Shown: one piece after another, positions 37,226-49,554 of the stretch
How the letters are laid out: each line of letters starts with the position of its first letter
Numbering within the stretch: the stretch's first letter is position 1
NCBI RefSeq assembly: GCF_030272615.1
Contig: NC_081415.1
Coordinates: 624,337,740-624,401,739, forward strand
Source of the DNA: Cryptomeria japonica
Taxonomy: Eukaryota > Streptophyta > Pinopsida > Cupressales > Cupressaceae
Direction of reading: 5' to 3'
Length of the DNA stretch: 64,000 bases
Translations under genes and position numbers: made by a program
Notes under the pieces: model-generated
Seen by the model: the letters and a program-made list of their open reading frames with translations, nothing else
Told to the model about the DNA's origin: nothing
Databases searched by the model: none

Positions 37226-38364
37226 TGTTGGCATTTTTTATGATTATGTTGTGATTGTCATTGATTGACACACACTTGCATTGAGATCATTTTTGTATGT
37301 ATAAGTTAAAGCTCAACCGGTACCTATTCCAACCGGTATGATGCATTATAGTCCTTAGACTATTGGTGTTTTGTAGAAAGTGATTACCAATCTGAAGCGG
37401 TATGTTGACCCCAAGCGGTTCGAGGATCTCAAGCGGTTCGAGGATCTCAAGTAGTACGAAGGATCAAAGCGGCAGAACACATATTTCCCAGTCTTCATTT
37501 TGTCAAACTGGCAACCAGTATTTTGCTTAAACCGGTATTTTGTATGAACTGGTAATACTTTGTGATGAGTTACAATCCACCGATTGTTTGACGGTGTCGA
37601 CACTTCAACGATGCTTTTTGTGTCATGTTACAGAATATGTCTAGATGCATTGAACCTAGGAAATTGTATTGTAATCCTCTTGGACCGACATGAAATCAGA
37701 TTCCTTTATAAGGACATCATGTCTAGGGTTTTAGGTTGTTGATGTTGTTGGTAGGGTTTAAGGTGGTTGATGAGTTAGAGAGAGTATGAATGTGTAGAAG
37801 ACTGAAGTAATGTTGGAATGAATTAGGAATGATCTATCAAGGATCTAACCAAGCAATTTGTGCTATTAGCTAGATCACTCACTTGTTGATTACTCACATC
37901 TTTGACAAGTCGGAAGCCCTTGACCGAGTAGAACCAAAAGCCTTTTTGTAAATCCTCTAACAAGGTGGTTCACATCTGTGGATCTAAAATCCTCTAGCAA
38001 GGTAGTCTTTAATCGGACTTGTCTCCTAAAAGAGATTGAGATTCCTTATAGGATTTGTTCTAGTAAAGAATATTGTATGACCTTAACCGGTCTGATCTTA
38101 ACCAATCTAGTTCCTATTCTGTAGATAGTTACTTGTGAGTTCCATCTCATCATGGTTTTTCCCATTTGGGTTTCCATGTCAAAATCTCTTGTGTTATGGT
38201 GTTTGTGCTTCTATGGATGAATGCATTATTTTCTATTTGCTTTGCATGTGTGCTAACCGGTTTGTCTGCTAAACTATTTTACCGGTTCACTTTTAGTCTA
38301 GCAAGGTGTTTAAGTACAAAGATTTTTGGCATACTAATTCACCCCGCCCTCTTAGTATTCATCA
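37226..38364 (+). repeat. Solo Copia-type LTR inside the LINE
   Basis: 1,139 bp, TGTTGGCATTTTT...TATTCATCA, with flanks GCTTC (37221-37225) and GGTTC (38365-38369), a 5-bp duplication with one mismatch. It has the block 'tggtttttcccatttgggtt' near 38152 and 'caccccgccctctta' near 38340. LINE coding sequence continues on both sides (WKNL before, PALLPISPG after, on the minus strand). Confidence 0.85.
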
Positions 38365-39412
38365 GGTTCTTCCAAATGACATGTTTTGAAGGCTTCTCAA
38401 TATCATCTATGTAATCATAAAGTTGTGAACCCCAATGAGCAGTAAATATAGGGATCACATCTACTAGGGACTCCTCCGGATTAAGAAGGGGGAGACCACT
38501 CCATGAATCATGCCAAAAGTTGACTTCTTTGCCATTATGTACTTTCCACGATAAGTATCTAGTAATCACATTCCTAGAGTCCATCATGAAGTTCCAAACT
38601 GCAGATCCTGATGGAGGATCAAGGATAGTAAATATACTTGAAGGGGTAGGAGTATCTATATACTTTTCTTGCATAGTTTGACACCACAAAGCATGTGGTT
38701 TTTCATACATATTCCAAACTAGCTTTGACCCAAAGGCCTTATTCTTTTTTGACAAATCGTGCAGACCCACCCCGCCCGTAGATTTGCTTGGAGTCATTTT
38801 GTTGAGAGACACAACGGGATCTTTTTCTCTTTTGAAAGATTACCTTTCCAAATAAAATTCTGAATAATTTTCTCGATATGAGAGACAATAGATTTCGAGG
38901 CTTGAAGGACTGAAATGTAGTAGTTTGGAATTGTAGCCAAAACAATTTTGACAAGAAGGATTCTGCCTGATAGAGATAACCATCTAGCTTTCCACATAGA
39001 AATTTTTCTTTTTAATTTGTCAATCATCGAATTCCAAAAAGAAGGTTTCCCTACTCCCAAAAAGAAAGGGATACCCAAGTACGATGATGGAAGAGAATCC
39101 ACTAGAAAGCCCAATGTTTGGATAATGTTGTTAGACACCATTTCAAAAGTATTGAATATGAATAGTTTAGATTCTGCGCACTGATTTTTTGTCTAGATCC
39201 AGAAGTATATATGTCCAATATTTTCTTAATATGCCTTGCTTCTTGTATATTGGAACAACCAAATAAAAGTGTATTATCTGCAAATAAGGTGTGGGTGATA
39301 GAAATTGAGGTATTAGGGATGCATACCCCCTTCTAGAAACCCAAACTCAACTACTTATTGACCAATCTACTAAAATCTTTTGCCATGATAATGAATAGAA
39401 AAGGTGATGGGC

Positions 39413-40604
39413 AAGTGCAAGGTAATGAGTCACAAATTTGTGGAAGTCTGCACGTTGCAAAACATGTTCTTATAAACGGGGGCCCGTTTATGCTTCGGGC
39501 TCCCAAGCCGAAAGGTAACGGGGGCCCGAAGCAAAAATAAATGGGCCCCTGTTTTGTTAAAAAATGGGGGCCTGCTTTTAAACAAAACGAGGGCCCAGTT
39601 TTTAGAAACGGGCCCCCGCTTTTAAAAATGGGGGCCCATTTCTAAAAAATGGGCCCCCATTTCTAAATTGTATTTTTTCTTTTTTTTCCACAAGTCGCCC
39701 TTGATTGAAAACGGGGGCCTGTTCAGTGGAAGTTGATTCCACAAACTGCCACTTGGCTTAGGATTAGGCTCGGGATAGGCCTGGGATGGCCACACTTGAG
39801 ACATGGACCTGAAAATTCAAATCTCCATGAATGAAAGCACAAATATGATCTTCTGAAATCATTTATGTGCCTGTAATTAGAGAATTTTTATATACGAAAT
39901 AAAAACCCATTTCAGATTATGCTGTCTAGATTCTAAATATGTAAATTTATTTAAAAAATGATTATTTTAACTATTTTTCATTTAATTTATACTAAATCAG
40001 GTCCATAAAATTGAAATATTAACTAATTTTGTTAATTTAATAACTTTTTATTTTAATGAATTTTGAAAAGAGAATTATATGTCATCAATCTACACAAAAT
40101 TCTTTTCTATTTAAAAATAAATAAAAATTAAAAATGTTAAGTTTACATCAAATTATGTGGGTCGTACACGTCAAATTTTTAAAAACATAACTACGGTCAT
40201 TAAAAAATTAATAAAAAATAAAATATTTTAAAAAAAAATACAGAAAAATATGCTCATCAATCTTCAGTGAGTTACAAACCATTTCCCAAAATGGTTTGAG
40301 AAAATAATTTGAATTGTGTCAAAAAGCGTGGGTCGTACACATGCATGGTATGGTCCTAAAACAGGCATTTTTAAAACATAGTTTTTAGAACTCCATTCCA
40401 AAAGTTATTTTTTATTATGTGGGTATTAAAATAAATTACATATTTGGAAAGAACACTCAGAGGGATATCTTTTATATTACTGACTTTTTCCAAGATTCAA
40501 TCTCCAAGTGTTTCAAAATTTAAGCTCAAATGAGACAAAATCTGAAAATCAAGGAAAACACTTCCACTTTTTGGCCAAAAAGTGGACTCATCTTCTTGCA
40601 CTGA
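39413..40604. mobile_element. Non-autonomous inverted-repeat DNA transposon in LINE RT
   Basis: Left end AGTGCAAGGTAATGAGTC and right end (reverse complement) AGTGCAAGAAGATGAGTC match at 15 of 18 positions. The insert interrupts the LINE frame exactly between GDPLS and PFLF. Flanks show a degenerate 8-9-bp duplication around TGAT. The 1.19-kb interior has no transposase. Its left third contains repeated GGGGGCCC palindromes; the rest is AT-rich. The superfamily (hAT or Mutator by duplication length) is inference. Confidence 0.7.
39476..39725. repeat. Array of GGGGGCCC palindromes
   Basis: About ten occurrences of GGGCCC extended to forms such as aacGGGGGCCCgtt and aaatGGGCCCCCatt, in both orientations, within 250 bp of otherwise AT-rich DNA. 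Confidence 0.9.
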
Positions 40605-42519
40605 CCCTGATAGCGGGTCACCTTGTCTAACTCCTTGGGTGGCTCGAAAAAAACTAGAAGGATTACCATTAACAATAACTAAAAAATGTGCCCCAGAGAG
40701 GCAATTTTTTATCCATTTGCACCACTTATCTGAAAAGCCAAACTTTTTAAGCACTCTCAAAAGAAAGGACCAACATACTTTATCATATGCTTTCAACATG
40801 TCTAATTTAGCTATAAAAGCAGGGGACTGTGAAGAGTTAATTAAGTGCATAACTTCATGGGCCACAAGCGCACCTTTTGATGTTTCCCTACCAGGAACAC
40901 AACCTCGTTGTTGAAGAGATATTACTTTAGGTATCAAGGATTTTATCTAGAGATAGATAGCTTTTGTGAAAATCTTGTACACTAAATTACATAAGGAGAT
41001 AGGCCTAAAATCTACAAAAGATTGAGGGTTATTGGATTTGGGGATAAGAGCAAGATGGGTTAAATTGAAGTTCTTGAGAATAAAAGATTTTTTTCCTGAC
41101 TCCTCCAAAGCCATTAAAAGATCAAAGCCTAAAACGTCCCAGCACTTTTGAAAGAATAGTATGGTTAAACTATCAAGGCTTGGAGACTTGTCAAGAGCCA
41201 TCAAAAATACCACCTCTTGTAATTTAGCAAGAGAGAAAGGTTGCATGAAATAATCATTATCACATTGTGAAATCAGACAAGGAATGGAGTCTAACAATAT
41301 GTCGACACTGGACTCCTCAGAAACAAATGGAGGGGAGGGAGCAAGAAGATTTTTATAGAATATTTCATGCTCTTCCCTAATTTCTTGTTCATTAGTTAAT
41401 TTTTCCCCCGAAGAAGAGGCATTTATAGAAAAGATAGTAGATGTAGCTTGCTTAATCTTTGCAGAAGCTTGGAAGAATTTATTATTTTTATATCCTTCTT
41501 TTAGCCATAATTCCCTTGATTTTTGTCTCCAGTATTCCTCCTCTCTAGAGCACAATTCTTTCCAGTATCTTTGTAAATGCTTCTTCTTTAAGAAATTTTT
41601 TGGATTAATCCCAATAGAAAAGATAAGTTCATTGATGTCCTTTAATTCCTTCTCTACCTTTGTTTTTTCTGCAAAGATATTTCTGAATACTTTCTTATTC
41701 TAGACTTTGATATTTGCTTTTACAAACTACATTTTCATATAAAGTTGAAACATTTTGTTCCCCCTGTAGAAGGGAGCACTCACCCACCATTGACGAAGTA
41801 GAGCATGAAAATGTGGGTGTCGAAACAACATTATTTCAAACTTAAAAGAAGATCTATGATGAGAAAATTCATGTTTATCTAGACATAATTCGATAGGAAA
41901 ATGGTCAGACTCGGAGAACGATAGAATTTTAGAGCTGAAAGTATATTTCTGAAGGATCCATTCATATGAAGTGAAAAACCTATCCAATCTACTTGCAATT
42001 TGAAGGGAAGTTCTCCAATTTGTCCATGTAAATTGACCATTAGAAGGTGAAATGTCAGAAAGGCCGTTATCAGTCACAAAAGATCTAAAGTCTTCAATCA
42101 CCTTAGGTGCTGTAGGATTGCCTCCCTATTTCTCATTCTGAGACAAGATGACATTAAAATCACCTCCTAAGATTATTTTCTAAACTCCCTATTGTTGGAT
42201 CTGGCAAGTTATAGTATTCCAAAGAGCATGTTTCTCTTTAGGAGTTGTTGGGCCATAGATATTAAAGAGAACAAAGGATAAATGATTGCTTTGATTGTCC
42301 TAGTATTCCACAAGGTCAGAATACCACTAGAAGCCCCTACTATAGGAATATGTCTGAAATCCCATAAAGTTCATTTTTTAAAAATCTTTTGAGAGGCTTC
42401 ATCTGAAAGATTTATTTCTTGTAGTAAAATGATGTCTTCTTGGGAGGAATCCAGCTGCTTCTTGATCCTCCCCCTCTTGTCAGAGGCATTCAAACCTCTG
42501 ACATTCAAAGATAAGATCC

Positions 42520-44580
42520 TCATTGCATCCAAGAAGAACAACATGCTCTTCTCGGTCTTGTGTGGGGTGAAAACTTATCTACAATTGTGGTCTGGATACC
42601 TGCTCCAATCTCTTCTTGGGTTTTAAGAATCTTTGGCTTCTGACCTCTTTTTTTAGGTGTTTTATATAACAAAGGAGATGAAGAAACCATTTGAACAAGA
42701 GAGAGATGTTGAGAAAAATCAAAGTCAAGCTATGTGGAAGGCTGATATGAATTATCTTCAACCACAAGGTGTTCAACATGACTAGATTCTAACAAGGATG
42801 AGGGAATGGGTGGTGAAGTATTGAGAGCCAGAGGCATATCATCAACAATAGGGACACCTTGAATTTCGGGAAATTCCTCAAGAGCAATTTCATCTATCAA
42901 GTTCAATGCAACAGAGATAAGAATATCATGTGTCATTAATTCAATATTTGGAGAATCCAATGAGGATCCAACAATGAGAGGACTGCATTGAATCACATGG
43001 AAAGGTTGGTAATTAAACATCAAGTTATGAATCAAGTTGACCTTTGCATTCTGTGATATATAGAGTTCCTGGAGTTGAGTATCTGAGTTTCCCATAGAAG
43101 TTAAACTAAAAAAAGAAGAAGTGGGCTGCCTAAAGAGAGAGGAAGCAAATATTTTCTTGTACAACCAATCAACCAGGATTGAAGAGCAGTGGATCTTAAA
43201 AGATACTTTCTTGTATCTCCCCCCAAATTTTTGCATAGAACTTAAACTAGAAATAGCAACCTGATAGTGAGGAGATTTCTTCAAATTGGAGGGATTTGTT
43301 CTTTTTTATGTTGGAAGTAAAGTGTCAGTCATACAACCCAAAAAGGATTGAGAGGCGATCAGAGAGAGAGGAAAAATATCTTGAAACAACTGAGCACCCT
43401 GGAAAGGTCTTGCAATATTATCAACATTGTTTAGAGGTACGGATCTCTCTGTTGAGTGAATTACACTTGTTGTCCCATTTGATGTAGAAGGAGGAGACGG
43501 AGTAGATTGATAAAAGGAGCATTTATGGTAATTAGTCACAAATTCCTTGCACACCCTAACAACATCAATGCCCGAACCTTGATATTGTGAATTAAAATAA
43601 CCCAATTTATCTATATGATCATCAATATCTCTAGTACCCTGTATGTAAATATCTTGATTCCATTTCCCTATGGAGGAAGTCATTATAATGGACTTGGGAA
43701 GTGGCTTTGTGAGGTTTAGCAGTAGGCATACCCTGATGGTTAAATGGGCCAGTTCATATGGGATAAGATCATGCTTGATAAAAATACCCATTTGGTTAGC
43801 CAAAATTTCCACAATATCTAGATCACAATATTCAAGAGGGAGCCTAGGGAGAGTAATCCAAAAAGCCATGAAAAGAGAGGGAACTAACTCCATGCTAAAA
43901 TTTGGAACCCATGCCAAAGTGATAATACCGATACCCTTACAAAACCATCCCTTATATCTATGAACACAATTTCTATATTCTTTAGAATAAAAAATGGCAA
44001 TAAAAAAGAGAGACTGCTTATCCATCAAAAAAACATCCTTCAAGCCCAACCAATTTTGTTTAGCCCAAAATGAAAGTTGCATAAAGGAAATAGTAGAATG
44101 AAGTTTAACAATGAGGGTTGTGGCATGTAGCAGATCTATTTGAGGCTGAATAAGGTGGTCCAGCAAAATGATCTTATACACAGCTTCAAATTTGCCTGAT
44201 TTTCTAGTGTTAGCAGCAATCTTGTTCTTTGGCGAGACTGGACCCCGACTACCCTCTTTAGCCGTTTCATTTAGACATTGCCCATTACCTTCTATATCCG
44301 AGTTAAGTGCTTGTGGATCAGGAAGTAATGTGGAAGGGGTTTTCTTTCTCCAGCTTTGTGTAATCTGTTTTGGTTTGAAGGGTGCTCCTTGATGCAAGTT
44401 GTTTATTGGGAGATTGTTTGGGGTTGAAAGAAATTTGAGGTTTATCAACTGGGTATTGTTTGGCCAAGTCACATATGATGGAATATTAGTAGGATTAGCT
44501 TGTGATTTAGATAGAGATCGATGTGAGAATGGTGGAGTCTCCTCACAAATGTTAAACGAGGGCTATGGTGTTCGATCTAG
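42520..44580 (-). pseudogene. LINE ORF1 (DUF4283-type RNA-binding protein)
   Basis: One frame runs from about 44580 to the TGA at 42522-42520 with only two internal stops (about 43306 and 42730), plus one TAG upstream that may precede the start. Residues of the DUF4283 domain: LHATTLIVKLHSTISFMQLS (44120), LKDVFLMDKQSLFFIAIF (44030), WVPNFSMELVPSLFMAFW (43900) and ITLPRLPLEYCDLDIVEILA (43850), with the L-P-x-x-P-L-E-Y-x signature. The tail is Ser/Pro-rich and ends in a basic segment (KTPKKRGQKPKILKTQEE). The product would bind LINE RNA. The zinc knuckle often found after this domain is not obvious. The TGA overlaps the ORF2 ATG as ATGA. Confidence 0.75.
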
Positions 44581-45500
44581 TCAGCATGCAAACCGATGTC
44601 GCAGGAATCTTCTTTCTCGCCCCTTATCTTGATGCCTACCCGGAAACCGCTGGACTCCATCAAAAGAGCATCTATTCTTTAATATATCATCATGTAGCTA
44701 CCACATAACCCGCCTAACTCCCACAGGTCTAGATCCTAGTAACCTTAGTTGCATGTTTCGCTGCATCACTCTAAGTTACTCAATGCTCAACTTCCTCTCA
44801 CAATTTTCTTTCGATTTTTCCAGTTTCCTGTTGCATTGCTATCGGTGCTTAATGGATTCTCCAGTTCGGTTTTCTGTGTTGGTGTTTTGTTGTTGATGGT
44901 GTTTTGCTTCAGTTTTTTCGAATGGTGGTGCTCAAAGTTTTCTTTTCACCATTTTCTCCATCCTCTGCGATCTTGGTCAATTTTTTTTTTTTTAACCCTT
45001 CATCGCTGGTGTCAAGTTTCTTTTGCTACTATGCGTTATGCTGCTGCCATGGCTTTTTGCTTCTACTGTGGCATTTTTTATGCTGCTATTGTGGCTTTTT
45101 CTCATCCTCCTTGGTGAGCACCTGGTCTTCTCCCCGCCTCCGTCTGCTTCTTTCTCTTGCATCGATGGAGGCCTAGGTGTGGCACTATCTTTGGGCCCTT
45201 CAGGCTCTCCTTTGATCGCGCCCCTGCTACTTTGTCAGCCTTTGGCACTATCGTGCCCCTCCTTGAAGACCCTACCAGTTCTCCTCGCGTTTTGGTCATC
45301 GGGCTCTGCGTTCACTCCTCATTGGTTTTGAGCCCTTTGGGCTCCCTCTTGGTCATCTCTTCACTAGTTTTGAGCCCTTTGGGCTCCCATCAAACTCCCT
45401 ACTGTTATCGTTGCTGTTGGTTGGTGTTCCTCCCAGACATCGTGGTTCGTGTTCGGCCCTGCTCCCTCCTCGCTGCAGACTCCAACATATTAGTTATATA
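44581..45500 (-). promoter_or_regulatory. Probable LINE 5' UTR/promoter, GC-rich
   Basis: GC content rises sharply, with CpGs retained, over 44870-45480 upstream of ORF1. It contains a tandem pair of 'ttttgagccctttgggctcc' units (45325-45395). L1-type LINEs carry an internal promoter here. Overlapping frames on the plus strand (44749-45540) have no domain and are taken as chance ORFs of GC-rich DNA. The 5' truncation point is not defined. Confidence 0.5.
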
Positions 45501-47343
45501 TGTGTCACATCTGGACATGAGTTTTCTAATTATATCTTAAATATTATTTAAAAATATTATATTTTGATTGTGGTTAGGGTGGTCAAATAGACACCTGCTT
45601 CTTATCTTTTTCCTGAAATTTTAGTACTACTACATTGGGGTAAAAGTACAAACTTGTGTCACACTTTTAAAAAGGAAAAAGCTAACACAACAATAACTAT
45701 TCAATTTCATCACCATAAAGTGTCATTTACATTTTGAATTTGAAGATGATGTAAAATGATGAAATGTGTAGAATTTGTTGAGTTTTAAGTCTACTATTTT
45801 TTGAAATTTTTTTATCAATAATTTATATGTTTTTTTTAGCTTTAAAGTCCATCTTTTTATTGCTCAAAAACACTGAAAAATAGGGGATTTGGTTCCCACC
45901 TCAAAAGTAAATGTAAATCAACTCTTTTTTTTTCTCATTTTGATATTAGTTATAGATAACATATTTATATAGTGCATGAAAAAAAATTAAAAAAATTGAT
46001 TTATATTTTCTTTGTAATAGCATTTGGAAGTCGAATACACCAAAATTTTATAGTTTTTGTCTCCCACCACAATTTTTCTATTCAATTTATGATAATCCAA
46101 AAACTAAAAATACCCTTTTGGAGAAGACTTTCTCTTCTAGTGAACCATATTTTTTTTCAATTTTTTTTGAAGTGATTTGATATTTTTTTTTGTTTTTGAA
46201 AGCAGACTCATATCGAACAAAAGAGTGCCTAGTTGTAGTATTTTTAATCTTTTATATATTAAATATAATCAAAACATTAAAAAAATTATATGTGTAAAAT
46301 CGTGACTTTGATCTCTAAAAAAGTGTATTTTTTAATTTTTTAATAAGAATAATTTACCTATTGAATTTTGTTGCAGAAGTGACAAGTTTGAGAAAATCAT
46401 CATTTTTGTTGATGTGGCTACCACTTGGCATTCCACATAAGTGGTTCCGGCCGGAAACTTTCCAGTTGGAACCCTTCCGGTCGGAACTGTGAGGGCCGAC
46501 GCAAATGGTCGTACAAGCGACCGGTCGCTTGAACCACATATAAAAAAGAATTATTTTTTCCATTAAAAAAACCAAATCAATCAAGTGCGAAAATAATATG
46601 AGTTATTTTTGCAAACAATCCTTTTTTTTCAAATAAAGTGGCATTTTGGAGCAAGTAGGAAGATTATAAAGGGGTGAATATTTCTAATTTTGTAAAGGGG
46701 CGAAGATTTTGAATTTTTTTTTAGAAGGCATCTACCCTTTCCAAGTATGTTATTTGAAATTATTTTTTCAATCATGCTTACTTTACAATATAAGATTTTT
46801 TTTTGGAAATTAAATATTTTTAAGATTAACCATATTCTTTAGTCACTGCGATATGTCGATAACCATTTCTTGGCCATATATCCAACACTATTTAATACTG
46901 AATTATATTATATTTTATTTCCTAATACTTGACTCAAATTCTCTATATATATTAGCTAAGTGATTTCAAGCAATTAATGTTATTAAATCACGTTCATATG
47001 TACATTGCATATAGTCAAATATATCTAATTGAAGTATACTTAATTTCTTACTTTTTATCAATGCTCCTAAATTTCTTGAGCCTTATTTTTTCATATTTTA
47101 AATTATAAAAATTGGACTTCAAGTCAAATGATCTAAATGGATGAAATTTAAACATGTTAAGTTTAAGAATGCAAAATTATTTATACATTTCACTAATTAC
47201 ATTGTTTTTGAACGAACCGATGAAAAGTTATTAGAAATATAACCTTTTTTGTTCAAAGCACTAAATTTTGAAGATATGCATATTTGCATGTGTTGTTTTT
47301 AGATTCAAAGCACAAAATTTTGAAGATCTAAATATTTTTTGCA
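45501..47343. other. AT-rich spacer, with one GC-rich patch
   Basis: No gene seen. At 46441-46530 there is a CpG-rich patch with the palindrome TTCCGGCCGGAA and a related 'ttccggtcggaa' 30 bp further, then 'cgaccggtcg'. Role unknown. Confidence 0.4.
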
Positions 47344-49513
47344 ATGGGGAATAAGAGGACTAGATCAAGGTTGTATGATCGTAAAAGAGACGATGTGATG
47401 AAAAGTCATACAAAATGTAGTCAACAACAATATGTTGTTATTCAAGATCAACCTGATGATGTTCAAGAAACATCTACTCAGGTACGAGATGAATTTTTTC
47501 TTGGGTATGGAAAATTTGATGGAAATGGATGAAGATAGTATTTTCAATGAAATTTCATCTAAAGATATGATACTTGAAAGCACATTAAAATTGCATTGTA
47601 AGAATTTGTGGGATGATTATTTTAGAAATTAGTCTATTGCTGGAAGAGCACACTTCTTTGCTAAGTTATTTAGGAAAATGGAAATGAAACCTGTTTTGGA
47701 CTTGTTGAGTGTTGGTAATAAGAAAGGTTCTAAAGATACATTAGTAAAAGAAACTCTTATTGAAAATTTACAAGAAGAATTGAATTGTCTTGATAACACA
47801 AGTTGAGGTGTTGATTTAAGTGTTGCACGCAGAGCATTGATGACTATGATTACTAGTAAGGAATTGACTCGTAAAAAACAAGTTAATGCAATTTCTCAAT
47901 TAATGAATGTATCTAGAAAAACTATTCAAAGATACATTGGGAAGAGAAATATGTTGGATGAAAATATTGAAAAGAATTGGGTAAATATCTATATGGTTCC
48001 TAGAAAAGAAAGAATTTCTGAAGATGTAAAAAAATAGGTCATTGATTATTGGACCAACCAATCTCGTGTTTCTTCCAATAGAAGGGATACTATATAGATG
48101 ATAGATGAAGATGGTAAAAAGATTACACATCCAAAATATTTCTTAGATACAACACAAAGTGAATTGTTTGAAGCATTCAAGCAAGAATTTTTAGATGTAA
48201 TGTTTTGCTAAAGGATGTTTGAGAGATTTCGTCCTTTATTTGTACGCATAAATAAGGTACGTGAAACTTGTTGTTGTCGAAATCATGTTGAATTTCATCT
48301 ACACTTACAATCATATAAGAAGTTCATGGCAACAATTAATCCAAATCTAGTCATTCCTACAAGTACAACACAATTTGTGAAGTCTATTTTATGTGATAAA
48401 TTAGAAGATTCCGATGAGTTCAAAATACAATGTATAAAAAGTGAATGCAATGATTGTGGATTTTTGAGTAAGTTTGTGTTGCAAACAAAGAATTTTGATA
48501 TTCATGCACTAGTTATATGGAAGAGATTTGAATATGAGACATACCAAAGTAAGTCAGGACCTGAATCCAAAAAAATTATGTTGAAAGAGAGTGAATTGCC
48601 CTAGATTAAGTTTATAGATAGATTTTGTAATATGATATATCCACATATCCAACATTGTCATGGTGCAAGATGGCAGGCTAAACAATTTCTTGATTCGAAG
48701 AATTGTTTTCCACCAGGTTGTATTCTTTCAATTGTAGATTTCTCTAAGAACTATACATTTAGTCCTCACATAGATATTCAAAGTCAATATTATCATTCTG
48801 ATCAAGTTGCAATATTTGTACAAGTTTTCTATAGACATGCACAATTTCATGTGGATGATATAGAGAGTACTGACAAATGAACGCATTATCATCAAGGAGG
48901 TCCATTTCTAATCAGTGATGATACGTGTCATGATAGGAGCTATGTAGCACATTGTTTTGGAATGTCTTTTGAAGATATTAAAGATTGTGGGATAGAATGT
49001 ACACAACATTGGATTTAGTTAGATGGATGTGTTGATAAGTACATTAGATTTTAAATTGATTATTTAAGTTGTTGTTTTATATATATATATATGATTTGTT
49101 TGTATATAATAGGTCAAAAGTTTAAATATATATATTTAATATATATGTTATTCATGTCAGGGCAATTTAAGTCTGTAAAAGCTTTTAACTGGTTATCCCT
49201 ACAACATGATCGACATAGGATAAAGTTTTTGTGGAACCTCTTTTAGAGTGGACATGGAAAAGGAGAGCATGATGGAGCGGGAGCATGTGTGAAGCGTGCA
49301 CTTCGCCAACATGAACTTGCAGGTAAATTATCTTCATATATTAATTTTTTTATATATATATATGCATACATGTGGGTTGTCCAATTTTCTAAAGAAAGAG
49401 CTTTTGTACAGGTAACACCATACGTAATTCTAATGATATTAATGAATGGTGCAAAAATCATTTTGCTGGTCATGATACAACTTACAACAAGCGTTATTTT
49501 TAGGAAATTAAAG

Positions 49514-49551
<38 letters not shown>

Positions 49552-49554
<3 letters not shown>

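Larger units (their letters stand above)
35953..42523 (-). pseudogene. LINE (L1-type) ORF2: endonuclease, RT, zinc finger, RNase H
   Basis: The ATG at 42523 opens MRILSLNVRGLNASDKRGR, the start of the exo-endo-phosphatase endonuclease. GGDFNVILSQNE (about 42150), FTWTNWRTSLQ, SRLDRFF and SDHFPI follow (42101-41870), keeping the catalytic Asp/Asn/His set. RT: WLKEGYKNNKFFQ (41500), NPQSFVDFRPISLCNLVYKI (41010), QQRGCVPGRETSKGALVAHE, KLDMLKAYDKVCW and QGVRQGDPLS (40900-40610). The frame is then broken by a 1.19-kb DNA element and continues with PFLFIIMAKDFSRLV (39410) and LFADNTLLFG (39290); the FADD box has become FADN. Then SSYLGIPFF, a solo LTR, and at 37176-36583 CVLCGEHSETLDHLLLQC (finger). 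RNase H 36489-35953: NFDGSSKGNPGDAG, EAYALLEG, EGDST, YREGNWVADHLAN. Its ATG overlaps the ORF1 stop. Confidence 0.88.

Noticed and set aside
39413-40604. CACTA transposon identity
   Set aside because: The ends read AGTGCAAG, not CACTA, and the flanking duplication is nearer 8-9 bp than 3 bp.
44749-45540. Four overlapping plus-strand ORFs and a minus-strand ORF in GC-rich DNA
   Set aside because: No recognisable domain; the GC-rich stretch is better explained as the LINE 5' UTR.
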